The notes under the pieces are model-generated. The model saw only the letters and a program-made list of their open reading frames with translations, was not told where the DNA came from and ran no database searches. A stretch of 64,000 bases of DNA from positions 1 to 64,000 of the forward strand of contig NZ_JBLQUK010000005.1 of NCBI RefSeq assembly GCF_047872805.1, written 5' to 3'. Shown piece by piece: positions 1 to 8,431 of the stretch. The translations under genes and the position numbers were made by a program. Numbering within the stretch: the stretch's first letter is position 1; each line of letters opens with the position of its first letter. The stretch comes from Erythrobacter sp047872805. GTDB taxonomy: Bacteria; Pseudomonadota; Alphaproteobacteria; Sphingomonadales; Sphingomonadaceae.

Positions 1-504
1 AAACTTGTTCGTTGTCTTGCTCATAAGGACTCCATCTACTCAAGAGTTGGAGCCTCCGACAATCCCGGGGCGGTTCAGACCATCTCCCTCGATCGCGAGG
101 CAACCCTGAGCGCGCTGGGCCTGACAAACTCGAGGGATACTGGAAATACAGTTCTGACAGTAGATGCGAGACTGACCCGCAAAGGTCATTCTCTTCAGCT
201 GATCCAAACTGATGGACGCAGAGGCTCTCCCAAGGCCGATGAAACTCTCGTCCACCTTGTTCTGCGGGCACGAGCCTGGTGGGAAGAGGTTACCTCGGGC
301 AACATGACCATTGCCGAACTTGCGCGGAGCAAGCAGATCAACAGTTCGTTTGTATCTCGAACCGTCCGCCTCGCCTTCCTCTCGCCTAAAATTGTTGAAG
401 CAATATTGGCGGGCACCCAGCCCGCCCATCTCAGTGCGCAGAAGCTGCGCAACACCGAGCTGCCCCTGAATTGGTCGGACCAGCACGAACTTCTGGGCTT
501 CTGA
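1..504 (+). CDS. Recombinase family protein, C-terminal part (5' end outside window)
   Basis: An open frame runs from the first base of the window to a TGA at 502-504, giving 167 codons with no start, so the gene begins to the left. The last 80 residues have the pattern seen at the C-terminus of long serine (resolvase-type) recombinases of alphaproteobacteria: a helix-turn-helix-like stretch (TIAELARSKQ, then SSFVSRTVRLAFLSP) followed by a short tail ending in ELLGF. The catalytic serine domain would lie outside the window, so the assignment rests on the tail only. It could be an intact recombinase or a remnant. Its 3' end lies 180 bases from the 3' end of a tRNA-Ser gene, which suggests the edge of an integrated element. 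Confidence 0.6.
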   Translation, partial: KLVRCLAHKDSIYSRVGASDNPGAVQTISLDREATLSALGLTNSRDTGNTVLTVDARLTRKGHSLQLIQTDGRRGSPKADETLVHLVLRARAWWEEVTSGNMTIAELARSKQINSSFVSRTVRLAFLSPKIVEAILAGTQPAHLSAQKLRNTELPLNWSDQHELLGF

Positions 505-684
505 AACACCTGCATCGCCAATCAGAGCCGGTACCACCGAAATGGCCGCGAGAGAAAACCTCCCGAATTGGCCTGAATGATGCAAGTTGGCTATTCTCTG
601 CAGACCCGAATCAACGCCTGAGTGGCGCAGAATTGCGGGGTTCTCGTGATCCATTTTTATCGTTCTATATCAATGCCTTATGAG

Positions 685-774
685 TGGCGGAGAGGGAGGG
701 ATTCGAACCCTCGGAACCCGTAAGAGCTCAACAGTTTTCGAGACTGCCCCGTTCGACCACTCCGGCACCTCTCC
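685..774 (-). tRNA. tRNA-Ser (anticodon CGA)
   Basis: The minus strand folds into a class II tRNA with a long variable arm. The acceptor stem is GGAGAGG pairing with CCTCTCC, followed by G and an encoded CCA at 685-687. The T arm carries GGTTCGAATCC. The anticodon loop is CTCGAAA within a GCAGT/ACTGT stem, giving anticodon CGA, which reads UCG serine codons. The 3' end faces the recombinase fragment, the usual geometry of a tRNA used as an integration site. Confidence 0.96.
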
Positions 775-974
775 GCACCCTTTTGCGGCGCATCAGCGCT
801 CAGCGAGCGCATTGGCCTGTCAAAAGGGAGCGCGCCCGTTAGCGCAGGCCATGCTACTTGCCAAGCCCTCGCGGACTGATCCGAAAGGCTGCGCGTCCCA
901 AAAAGCGGGCATATCTTGTCGTCTGGCAACACAATCCGCTTGTTTTGCCCGGACGAAGGTCCATATTTCGGCTC

Positions 975-1355
975 ATGGACCGCGCTCACTTCTTTTCCAG
1001 CCAAGCGGGACGCACCATCAACGCCCCGCGTCAGACCCGCAGTCGCTTTGGAATAGGCGAGGTCGTCCGCCACCGGCTTTTCGATTTTCGCGGCGTGGTC
1101 TTTGATATCGACCCAGTCTTTGCCAATAGCGAGGAATGGTACGAATCCATTCCTGAAGATATTCGTCCGCGGCGCGATCAGCCGTTCTATCACCTGCTCG
1201 CCGAAAACGAGGAATCGAGCTACGTCGCCTATGTCAGCCAAGGTAATCTGGTGACCGATACCGACGGCGGGCCGATCGATCATCCCACCGTCCCGCAATT
1301 GTTTGATCAGTTCAAGGACGGCCGTTACCGGATGCGCCGCTCCCTGACTCACTAA
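975..1355 (+). CDS. hspQ: Heat shock protein HspQ (YccV-like)
   Basis: The 126-residue product matches the HspQ/YccV family, a small beta-barrel protein that binds hemimethylated DNA and, in enterobacteria, modulates Lon protease and DnaA levels. Diagnostic stretches are the N-terminal FGIGEVVRHRLFDFRGVVFD, the central RDQPFYHLLAE and the C-terminal YVSQGNLV segment. I chose ATG 975 because the family starts shortly before this barrel. The frame is open back to 858, but the upstream residues do not look like HspQ. It is a single gene between the tRNA and an unrelated membrane protein gene that begins 30 bases downstream. Confidence 0.88.
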   Translation: MDRAHFFSSQAGRTINAPRQTRSRFGIGEVVRHRLFDFRGVVFDIDPVFANSEEWYESIPEDIRPRRDQPFYHLLAENEESSYVAYVSQGNLVTDTDGGPIDHPTVPQLFDQFKDGRYRMRRSLTH

Positions 1356-1385
1356 CGCGGGTTCTGGCGCGAGGGGGCACGGAGC

Positions 1386-1976
1386 TTGGCGAGCAAAGCA
1401 CAATACACGCACGGAACCGTCCGCCAGAGACTCGATCTCGCTTTGCGGCATGAATTGGGCGAAGGCGAGTTGATCGTCTGGCAGGGCATGAAACTCGCAC
1501 GGGTGGAACCAAAGGGTTTTGCGATTTACTTTTTCGCCATTCCATGGACAGCCTTTGCGCTGTTCTGGACCGCTATGGCGGCGGTTGGCACGAGTGCGAT
1601 GCAGAACGGCGATACGGGGTTGTTGGGCTGGGCTTTTCCCTTGTTTGGAACCCCATTTATCTTGATCGGTCTCGGGATGCTGGCCATGCCGTTTGTTCCC
1701 ATGTTTCAACGCGGACGGATCCTGTTTGCGGTCACTGACAAGCGTGTTTTGCAACTCAGCCTGGGACGGGATTTGACCGTCAACTCCGTCCCCTCCAGCC
1801 GTATCGGTGATATAGTGCGCCGGGAAAGCGCGGATGGAACGGGCTCGGTCGAATTGTCCCTTTCCGTGGCGATCACCGATTTTGGTGGCCGGCCTTCCAA
1901 AAATATGAACGTTGGCCGGGTCGCTGATGTCAGAGGGGCCTATTCCGCCATTTTCCGACTGAGCGAAAAGGACTAG
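1386..1976 (+). CDS. Membrane protein with two TM helices and a PH-like C-terminal domain
   Basis: The 196-residue protein has a soluble N-terminus of about 40 residues. Two hydrophobic segments follow near residues 45-68 and 78-106, then a cytoplasmic domain beginning GRILFAVTDKRVLQL, which resembles the bacterial pleckstrin-homology (bPH/YdbT-type) fold. The function is unknown. The start taken is TTG 1386, preceded by GGAG at 1381-1384; a TTG start is uncertain and the true start could be a few codons away. The gene converges with the ABC permease and their ends overlap by four bases. Confidence 0.7.
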   Translation: MASKAQYTHGTVRQRLDLALRHELGEGELIVWQGMKLARVEPKGFAIYFFAIPWTAFALFWTAMAAVGTSAMQNGDTGLLGWAFPLFGTPFILIGLGMLAMPFVPMFQRGRILFAVTDKRVLQLSLGRDLTVNSVPSSRIGDIVRRESADGTGSVELSLSVAITDFGGRPSKNMNVGRVADVRGAYSAIFRLSEKD

Positions 1977-2860
1977 CTTTTCAGCTTCCATCCCGACCGC
2001 AGCACGAAATACACTGCGAGTGCGATTATCGCATTCAAGACACCCAACCCGATAGCGGCCACCACCACGTCTGATTGTGTGCCAATGTCGCTCCGCCCCA
2101 GAAAGCCGTAGCGAAAGCCCGAAATGACGTAGAAGAACGGGTTGACGCGGCTGACGGCCTGAAATGCGGGGGCAAGATTATCCAGAACGTAGAACGTGCC
2201 CGACAACAACGACAGTGGGGCAATCACGAAATTGGAAATCGCCGCATTGTGATCGAATTTCTCCGCCCAGATCGACGTCGCCAGGCCGATCAGCGCGAGC
2301 AAAACGCTGCCCATCAAACCGAACCATGCCACCGCCCACCAATGCGCCGCAACAAGCGAGACATCCGGCCACAGCGCCATCGCCAGCGCGACGGTGCAGC
2401 CCACCGCCACCGCCCGCGTGACCGCGGCCGCAACGATCCCGCCCATCAGTTCTCCCGGTGACAGCGGCGGCATCAAGAGGTCGATGATTGTCCCCTGGAT
2501 CTTGCCCGAAAGCAGTGAGAAGGACGAATTGGCAAAGGCATTCTGCATCATCCCCATCACGATCAGCCCCGGCGCGACGAAACTGGCAAAGGGCACGCCG
2601 AGCACTTCACGCCCGCCACGCCCCAATGCGACGGTGAAGATGACCAGAAACAGCACCGTTGTTACCGCCGGAGCCCAGATCGTTTGTGTCTGGACCTTGA
2701 GAAACCGCCGAACCTCCTTCATATAGAGCGCCAAGAGACCAACGCGGTTTATCCCGGTTATCACCGGAACCCCGCGCGGGCTGAATTGGGTGCCCCCGAA
2801 TGACTGGGTCGTTGCGGGGGCGTTGCCCAAATTCTGGTTCGCTGAAAGCTCGTCTGTCAT
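1973..2860 (-). CDS. ABC-2 type transporter permease
   Basis: The 295-residue protein has a hydrophilic N-terminus of about 35 residues, then six predicted membrane helices, with the ABC-2 signature region (FVAPGLIVMGMMQNAF, then LSGTFYVLDNLAP and the NPFFYVISGFRYGFLG loop) typical of polysaccharide or drug export permeases (Wzm/DrrB/YadH type). No ATP-binding gene is adjacent, so its ATPase must be encoded elsewhere or it works with a shared one. The start used is ATG 2858-2860; an in-frame ATG at 2896 would add 12 residues. The gene is divergent from gcrA, and the 89 bases between them must hold both promoters. Confidence 0.85.
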   Translation of the reverse strand: MTDELSANQNLGNAPATTQSFGGTQFSPRGVPVITGINRVGLLALYMKEVRRFLKVQTQTIWAPAVTTVLFLVIFTVALGRGGREVLGVPFASFVAPGLIVMGMMQNAFANSSFSLLSGKIQGTIIDLLMPPLSPGELMGGIVAAAVTRAVAVGCTVALAMALWPDVSLVAAHWWAVAWFGLMGSVLLALIGLATSIWAEKFDHNAAISNFVIAPLSLLSGTFYVLDNLAPAFQAVSRVNPFFYVISGFRYGFLGRSDIGTQSDVVVAAIGLGVLNAIIALAVYFVLRSGWKLKS

Positions 2861-2949
2861 CCTTGGGCGACTACGTCCTCTGATGGCAAGAGACAAGCCG
2901 CCTGTCTGGATGGCGGAACGGTCTTTGACCGAACGGAGATTGAATAGGT

Positions 2950-3660
2950 ATGAGTTGGACTGACGAGCGCATTGGAACGCTCAAGAAAATGTGGGAAGGC
3001 GGCGCAACCGCCAGTCAGATTGCCGAGGAACTGGGCGGTGTCAGCCGCAATGCGGTGATCGGCAAGGCGCACCGGTTGGGCCTCAAATCCCGACCCTCCC
3101 CGGTCAAAGCGAATGAGCAGAAAGCGGCAAAGAAGTCGGCCGTCAAAAGCACGCCTGCGATCAAGAAAGCCGCTGCGCCCACACCCGCCACCAAGCCCAC
3201 GCCCAAACCGGCTGACCGCCCAGCTGGTAACCCGCTGGAACAGGCCGACGCCGCGCCTGCGGCTTCGCCCGGTGTTGATCATGGCGGCAATTCGCAGCCG
3301 ATCCCTAACCTTGCCCCTGACCTGCCCAAGATCGTTTCGGTCGGTCCGGGCGGGTTCCTGCGTCAGGGACCGGGCGACCAGCAGGCACCGATCCCGCCTG
3401 CTCCGCCGCGTCGTCTTGTGCCGGCCAAACCCAGTCCGGAGATCGCTGATAAGACCAGCCTGCTGGACCTTTCGGACAAAGTGTGCCGCTGGCCGATGGG
3501 CCATCCGGGTGAGCCAGATTTCCATTTCTGCGGAAACGATGTGAACCCCGGTTTCCCTTACTGTGTTGAGCATTGCGGACGGGCCTATCAGGCTCAGCTG
3601 CCGCGCGGTGCGCGCCGTCCCCCGCCGCCGTTGCCGTTTGGCGGTCCGCGAGTGCGCTGA
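2950..3660 (+). CDS. gcrA: Cell cycle regulator GcrA
   Basis: The 236-residue protein starts with the GcrA DNA-binding domain (SWTDERIGTLKKMW, then SRNAVIGKAHRLGL, residues 2-45). A long Lys/Ala/Pro-rich linker follows (about 48-165), then the conserved C-terminal Cys-containing sigma-70-interaction region (CRWPMGHPGE, FHFCGNDV, GFPYCVEHC, residues 178-217). In Caulobacter GcrA activates cell-cycle promoters together with CcrM methylation by binding RNA polymerase sigma-70. The linker is longer than in Caulobacter GcrA. A GGAG at 2936-2939 serves as ribosome binding site. No other cell-cycle gene is adjacent. Confidence 0.93.
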   Translation: MSWTDERIGTLKKMWEGGATASQIAEELGGVSRNAVIGKAHRLGLKSRPSPVKANEQKAAKKSAVKSTPAIKKAAAPTPATKPTPKPADRPAGNPLEQADAAPAASPGVDHGGNSQPIPNLAPDLPKIVSVGPGGFLRQGPGDQQAPIPPAPPRRLVPAKPSPEIADKTSLLDLSDKVCRWPMGHPGEPDFHFCGNDVNPGFPYCVEHCGRAYQAQLPRGARRPPPPLPFGGPRVR

Positions 3661-3684
3661 TTCGCGCTTCGACCCCGGCTCTGA

Positions 3685-3718
3685 GGGGGCAGTCTCCGCC
3701 TTGCGCTGTGCTGCCCCC
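3685..3718 (+). terminator. Possible stem-loop after gcrA
   Basis: GGGGGCAG at 3685-3692 and CTGCCCCC at 3711-3718 are perfect inverted repeats around an 18-base loop, 25 bases after the gcrA stop. There is no U-run after the stem, so intrinsic termination is doubtful and the call is tentative. The rest of the 268-base gap before the next gene shows nothing I can support. Confidence 0.3.
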
Positions 3719-3928
3719 ACACAGCCGCAACCGAGCTGCCTGACACACTTGACACACTGTCCAGAGGCCAAAATCTCCAAGGGCAAAGTCGCACATGCTT
3801 GTCCTTCGGGCCGCGCTCCATTCCGGCCGACAATTGGCCGATCAGGTCCGGCAATTGCCGATATCAGAAATTGCGCCATGCAGAACATGGCTCACCCTCG
3901 CCCAAAGACGTGGCTGTAGGAAAGCGAA

Positions 3929-4888
3929 ATGACCAATCCAACCTTCCCTTTCCTGCCTGCGCTTGCGGTGATTGCGCTGTTCGTCCCGGCTGCGGCCCGC
4001 GCCGACATGCCCGTGCCCGTGCGCGACATGATCGACGCAGCGATCGCCACCGGGGACGAAGCCAAGGTGCGCATTGTGATCGACATCGCCCGCTCCACCA
4101 ATCCCGGTGACGGGGGTGAGCTTGATGCGATCCTTGCCCGCTATGAAACACAGCTGGCAGAAGCAAAAGCCGCGCAGGAAGAGGCACAGGTGGCAGAAAT
4201 CCGCGATGCAGGGCTGTTCGAAAACTGGTCTGGCAGAGGCGAACTGGGCGCATTCCGCGCAACCGGCAATTCCTCCAACACCGGGGTCACTGCCGGCCTC
4301 AACCTGAACCGCGAAGGGATCAAATGGCGGCACCGGGTGACCGGGCGGGTCGATTACCAGCGCGCCAATGGGGTCACCACGCGCGAGCAATTCTTGGTCC
4401 GCTACGAACCCAATTACAATATCTCCGACGATTTCTACGTTTACGCGCTGGCGCAATATGAACGCGACCGGTTTCAGGGCTTCTCAGGCCGCTACGCCGT
4501 GTCGGGCGGGATCGGTTATAAGGTCCTGAACGAGGAAGGGCTGAACCTGTCGCTCAAGGCGGGCCCGGCTTACCGCGTCACTGAATTCGTCGATGGCCGC
4601 AGCGAAAGCCGGATTGCGGGGTTGATCGGAGTGGATTTCGACTGGGACATTACCGACAAGCTCAAACTGACGCATGACACCAGTGCTGTCGCGGAGGCCG
4701 GGGGTGCGGCGATTGCGATCATCGATTCGAACAACACCAGCATCGATTTGGTGACCGGCCTCAACGCCCAGATCAACAGCAGCCTTGCGGCGCGGCTCTC
4801 CTACGCGATCGAATATGACAGCAACCCGCCGCCGGGCGCGGTGCAGACCGATACGCTGAGCCGGGTGACCCTGATCTATGATTTTTAG
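3929..4888 (+). CDS. DUF481 (YdiY-like) outer-membrane beta-barrel protein
   Basis: The 319-residue protein has an N-terminal signal peptide (hydrophobic residues 7-22, cleavage after ARA). A helical, charged segment follows (about 25-95, rich in Glu/Ala/Lys and probably coiled-coil). A C-terminal antiparallel beta-strand region begins WSGRGELGAFRATGNS, has alternating aromatic strands, and ends in LIYDF with a terminal Phe, as in barrels inserted by BamA. DUF481 proteins are widespread in Sphingomonads and have no settled function. The gene converges with the downstream methyltransferase-like gene with a four-base overlap. Confidence 0.85.
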   Translation: MTNPTFPFLPALAVIALFVPAAARADMPVPVRDMIDAAIATGDEAKVRIVIDIARSTNPGDGGELDAILARYETQLAEAKAAQEEAQVAEIRDAGLFENWSGRGELGAFRATGNSSNTGVTAGLNLNREGIKWRHRVTGRVDYQRANGVTTREQFLVRYEPNYNISDDFYVYALAQYERDRFQGFSGRYAVSGGIGYKVLNEEGLNLSLKAGPAYRVTEFVDGRSESRIAGLIGVDFDWDITDKLKLTHDTSAVAEAGGAAIAIIDSNNTSIDLVTGLNAQINSSLAARLSYAIEYDSNPPPGAVQTDTLSRVTLIYDF

Positions 4889-5568
4889 GTCTGTTTCCGC
4901 CCGAACCAGATGACGTGATGCGCGCCCTTGTTATTGGGGCGTGACCGCACCGTGCGTTCCTCAACGTCGAAACCAGCCTCTTTCATACGGCGGCGAAAGC
5001 CGTGATCGGGTGCCGCCGACCACACAGACACGATCCCGCCGGGCTTTAATGCATCGCGCGCCTTGGCCATGCCGGTGCGGCTGTAAATGCGATTGTTATC
5101 GGCGCGCACCATCCCATCGGGGCCGTTGTCCACGTCGAGCAGGATGGCGTCAAATTTTTCGCAGGTTCCGTCATTGGCATCGTCGATCAGCGCGGCAACA
5201 TCGCAAATTTTCAGATCGAGCCGGGGGTCAGCAAAGGTATCGCCGGTCAATTCGGCCATCGGCCCCTGCGCCCATTCGATAATCTTGTCCGAGATTTCCG
5301 CAACGACCGCCGTTGCGCCGACGCTCAGCCGCGCCAGCGCCGCGCGCAGGGTGAAGCCCATGCCATAACCGCCGATCAGGATGCGCGGATTGTCCGCCTC
5401 CAGCCGGTCCAGCGTCAGTTCCGCCAGCTGCTCTTCAGAAAAGCGCATGCGGGTGCTCATCAGCTCATTGTAGCCCAGCACGATCATGAAATCGCGGCCA
5501 TGGCTGAAAAGTTCGAGCGTCTCGCCGTCTCGAATGGTGACAGTGTCGATAAGTTCGCGTTTGAGCAT
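4885..5568 (-). CDS. Spermidine synthase-like methyltransferase-fold protein
   Basis: The 227-residue Rossmann-fold protein is of the spermidine synthase/SpeE-like family. It contains the nucleotide-binding glycine loop (ILIGGYGMGFTLRAAL, about 63-78), an acidic strand end (VVAEIS), DAILLDVDNGPDG (about 141-153) where SpeE has its catalytic Asp motif, and GGIVSVWSA before the last strands. Such short SpeE-like proteins usually lack proven aminopropyl transfer activity, so the substrate is unknown. The pnp terminator lies just upstream of its start. It may have its own promoter between that hairpin and ATG 5566-5568. Confidence 0.75.
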   Translation of the reverse strand: MLKRELIDTVTIRDGETLELFSHGRDFMIVLGYNELMSTRMRFSEEQLAELTLDRLEADNPRILIGGYGMGFTLRAALARLSVGATAVVAEISDKIIEWAQGPMAELTGDTFADPRLDLKICDVAALIDDANDGTCEKFDAILLDVDNGPDGMVRADNNRIYSRTGMAKARDALKPGGIVSVWSAAPDHGFRRRMKEAGFDVEERTVRSRPNNKGAHHVIWFGRKQT

Positions 5569-5608
5569 GGGGTTCGGTTAACCAGTGTTGCCGCAGGAAT
5601 GAAACGAA

Positions 5609-5640
5609 AAAGGCCGCCCGGATCGCTCCGGGCGGCCTTT
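5609..5640 (-). terminator. Rho-independent terminator of pnp
   Basis: AAAGGCCGCCCGGA and TCCGGGCGGCCTTT form a 14-bp perfect stem with a TCGC loop. Read on the minus strand the stem is followed by a short T-run, 22 bases after the pnp stop codon. It can also act on the plus strand, but no plus-strand gene ends here. Confidence 0.9.
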
Positions 5641-5661
5641 CATGTTTGAAATTGAAGGCGA

Positions 5662-7974
5662 TTAGTCCTTCAGGAAGTCGGGCAGACCTGCGGGGCCATC
5701 ATTGCCGCCCCCGTCACGCTCGCCGCCGCTGCGTCCGCCACGGTCGCCGCCGCGTCCGCGACCACCACCGCCGCCACCGCGATCATTGCGGGGACCGCGC
5801 CGATCGCCGCGATCACCGCCGCGATCAGGACGATCGCCGCGCGGTTTGCTTTCACGCGGCGGACGGGTGTCTTCCAGCTCTTCGCCGGTTTCCTGATCGA
5901 CAACGCGCATCGACAAACGGACCTTGCCGCGGTTGTCGATTTCGAGAACCTTGACCTTCACTTCCTGACCTTCGCTGACGACGTCAGTCGGCTTTTCAAC
6001 GCGCTCGTTGCGCATTTCGGACACGTGGACGAGCCCGTCCTTGCCGCCCATGAAGTTCACGAACGCGCCGAAATCGACGATATTCACGACCTTGCCATCA
6101 TAGACCTTGCCGACTTCGGCCTCTTCGGTGATGCCTTCGATCCAGCGCCGTGCGGCGGCGATTTCATCGGCATTCGAAGAACTGATCTTGATCACGCCTT
6201 CGTCGTCAATATCGACCTTGGCGCCGGTTTCAGCAACGATCTCGCGGATCACCTTGCCGCCGGTCCCGATAACGTCGCGGATCTTCGACTTGTCGATCTG
6301 CATCGTTTCGATACGCGGAGCATGCTTGCTGACTTCACCGCGTGCGCCGGTCAGCGCCTTGGCCATTTCAGCAAGGATGTGCGTGCGCCCGGCTTTCGCC
6401 TGTTCGAGCGCCTTGCCCATGATTTCCTTGGTGATCCCGGCAACCTTGATGTCCATCTGCATGGTGGTGATGCCGTTCTCGGTCCCAGCCACCTTGAAAT
6501 CCATGTCGCCAAGGTGATCTTCGTCACCCAGAATGTCCGACAGGACCGCGAATTCGTCGCCTTCAAGGATTAGGCCCATCGCGATGCCCGAAACCGGACG
6601 TTCGATCGGAACGCCGGCATCCATCATCGACAGGCAGCCGCCGCAGATCGTCGCCATCGACGACGAGCCATTGGACTCGGTAATGTCGGACAGGATGCGG
6701 ATGGTGTAAGGGAAATCCTCATGGCTCGGCAGCACCGGGTGCAGCGCACGCCATGCCAGCTTGCCGTGGCCAATCTCGCGGCGGCCCGGCGCGCCAAAGC
6801 GGCCCACTTCGCCGACCGAATAGGGCGGGAAGTTATAGTGCAGCATGAAGTTCGAGTAGGAGAGACCCTCCAGCCCGTCGATCATCTGTTCGCTGTCCTT
6901 GGTGCCCAGCGTGGTGGTGCAGATTGCCTGCGTTTCACCGCGGGTGAACAGCGCCGATCCGTGGGTGCGCGGCAGGAAGCCCACCATTGCGTCGATCTGA
7001 CGCACTTCGTCGAGCTTGCGTCCGTCGATGCGCTGGCCTTCCTTGAGGATGGCGGTGCGCACGATGTCGGCTTCGAGCTTCTTGACAAGCTTGCCTGCGG
7101 TCATCTGCGTCTGGCCATCGGCATCGGCGTAATGCGCCTTGGCCTTCGCCCGCACTGCGTTGAGCGCGTCCGAACGAGCTGATTTGTCGGTCAGCTTGTA
7201 AGCGGCAGCGATGTCGTCGCCGACGATTCCGCGCAGCTCTTCCTTCATTGCGGCCTTATCGTCCGAAGTGTTGATTTCCCACGGATCCTTGGCAGCCTGT
7301 TCAGCGAGTTTGATGATCCCGCCGATAACCTTGCGGCATTCGGCATGAGCAAACATGACTGCGCCGAGCATTTCCTCCTCGGTCAGTTCCTTGGCCTCGG
7401 ATTCGACCATCATCACCGCGTCTTGCGTTGCAGCGACAACCAGGTCGAGGCGGCCATCGGCCAGCGCAGCGTCCTGTTTGGGGTTCAGCGTGTATTCGCC
7501 GTCGATATAGCCAACGCGGCAGGCGCCGATCGGACCCATGAACGGGACGCCCGAAATCGTCAGCGCAGCAGAGGCTGCAACCATCGCCACCATGTCTGCC
7601 TCGGTTTCGCCGTCATACGACAGAACCTGGCAAATCACGTTGATTTCGTTATAGAAACCTTCGGGGAACAGCGGACGGATCGGACGGTCGATCAGGCGGG
7701 AAACCAGCGTTTCTTTTTCGGTCGCGCCGCGTTCACGCTTGAAAAAGCCGCCGGGGATACGTCCGGCTGCGGAGAATTTTTCTTGATAATGGACGGTGAG
7801 CGGGAAGAAATCCTGCCCTTCCTTGACGCCCTTTGCCGCGGTAACCGCGCAAAGAACGACGGTTTCGCCGTAAGTGGCGAGGACCGCGCCGTCAGCCTGA
7901 CGGGCAATGCGGCCAGTTTCCAGAGTGAGGGTTTTCCCGCCCCACTCCAGCGATACGGTTTTCGTGTCGAACAT
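5662..7974 (-). CDS. pnp: Polyribonucleotide nucleotidyltransferase (PNPase)
   Basis: The 770-residue phosphorolytic 3'-5' exoribonuclease has the standard domain order: first RNase PH domain (about 10-210), helical domain, second RNase PH domain (about 310-545, including RREIGHGKLAWRAL and EDFPYTIR), KH domain (about 555-615, with IRDVIGTGGKVIREI) and S1 domain (about 622-695, GKVYDGKVVNIVDFGAFVNF). A C-terminal tail of about 65 residues is rich in Arg, Gly and Asp, like an RNA-binding or RNase E-tethering tail, and explains the extra length over the usual ~700. It follows rpsO in the conserved rpsO-pnp order and ends in a strong terminator. Confidence 0.98.
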   Translation of the reverse strand: MFDTKTVSLEWGGKTLTLETGRIARQADGAVLATYGETVVLCAVTAAKGVKEGQDFFPLTVHYQEKFSAAGRIPGGFFKRERGATEKETLVSRLIDRPIRPLFPEGFYNEINVICQVLSYDGETEADMVAMVAASAALTISGVPFMGPIGACRVGYIDGEYTLNPKQDAALADGRLDLVVAATQDAVMMVESEAKELTEEEMLGAVMFAHAECRKVIGGIIKLAEQAAKDPWEINTSDDKAAMKEELRGIVGDDIAAAYKLTDKSARSDALNAVRAKAKAHYADADGQTQMTAGKLVKKLEADIVRTAILKEGQRIDGRKLDEVRQIDAMVGFLPRTHGSALFTRGETQAICTTTLGTKDSEQMIDGLEGLSYSNFMLHYNFPPYSVGEVGRFGAPGRREIGHGKLAWRALHPVLPSHEDFPYTIRILSDITESNGSSSMATICGGCLSMMDAGVPIERPVSGIAMGLILEGDEFAVLSDILGDEDHLGDMDFKVAGTENGITTMQMDIKVAGITKEIMGKALEQAKAGRTHILAEMAKALTGARGEVSKHAPRIETMQIDKSKIRDVIGTGGKVIREIVAETGAKVDIDDEGVIKISSSNADEIAAARRWIEGITEEAEVGKVYDGKVVNIVDFGAFVNFMGGKDGLVHVSEMRNERVEKPTDVVSEGQEVKVKVLEIDNRGKVRLSMRVVDQETGEELEDTRPPRESKPRGDRPDRGGDRGDRRGPRNDRGGGGGGRGRGGDRGGRSGGERDGGGNDGPAGLPDFLKD

Positions 7975-8113
7975 GTATTTTCCTTTTTGACCCGCGCCGC
8001 CTTATTGCGTGCGCGGGGCCTACAGTTTCCGGGTTAAACCGGCCCGGACCGGTGCGGGGCGCTATTTTGCCCCAAGACCGCGCAAACCGGATGTCTGCGC
8101 AGCCAAATATGAG

Positions 8114-8137
8114 AAAGGCGGCCTTTCGAGCCGCCTT
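8114..8137 (-). terminator. Stem-loop between rpsO and pnp
   Basis: AAGGCGGC and GCCGCCTT arms (8115-8122 and 8130-8137) form a hairpin with a 7-base loop, 12 bases after the rpsO stop. Read on the minus strand it is followed by a short T-run (CTTTCTC). It probably causes partial termination or an RNase III-type processing signal between rpsO and pnp. The rest of the gap up to the pnp start at 7974 presumably holds a pnp promoter, which I could not identify. Confidence 0.7.
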
Positions 8138-8149
8138 CCTGCAAAACTC

Positions 8150-8419
8150 TTATTTGCGAAGACCCAGTTTCTGGATCAGCGCGTTGTACCGCTCAACATC
8201 CTTTCGCTTAAGGTATGCGAGCAGATTGCGACGCTTGTTGACCATCATCAGAAGGCCGCGGCGCGAATGGTTGTCCTTGTGGTTCGCCTTGAAGTGATCG
8301 GTGAGGTTGCGGATACGCTGTGTGAGGATCGCAACCTGCACTTCGGGGCTGCCCGTGTCGCCATCGGCGCGGGCGTTGTCTTTGATAATCTGGGTTTTTT
8401 CTTCGGCAGTTACCGACAT
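8150..8419 (-). CDS. rpsO: 30S ribosomal protein S15
   Basis: The 89-residue protein is collinear with S15 throughout, with GDTGSPEVQVAILTQRI (about 21-37), DHFKANHKDNHSRRGLL (about 42-58) and the closing RNLLAYLKRKDVERY followed by LIQKLGLRK. S15 binds 16S rRNA helices 20-22 during 30S assembly. It lies 12 bases downstream of truB and upstream of pnp on the same strand, the classic truB-rpsO-pnp order. Confidence 0.98.
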   Translation of the reverse strand: MSVTAEEKTQIIKDNARADGDTGSPEVQVAILTQRIRNLTDHFKANHKDNHSRRGLLMMVNKRRNLLAYLKRKDVERYNALIQKLGLRK

Positions 8420-8431
8420 ATTCAGTCTCTC

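Noticed and set aside
858..974. Upstream extension of hspQ to ATG 858
   Set aside because: The 39 extra residues do not resemble HspQ and start within a tRNA-flanking gap; ATG 975 fits the family.
678..1991. A 437-codon minus-strand open frame over hspQ and the membrane protein gene
   Set aside because: It lies opposite two supported genes, has no family resemblance, and overlaps the tRNA-Ser. It is a shadow caused by high GC third positions.
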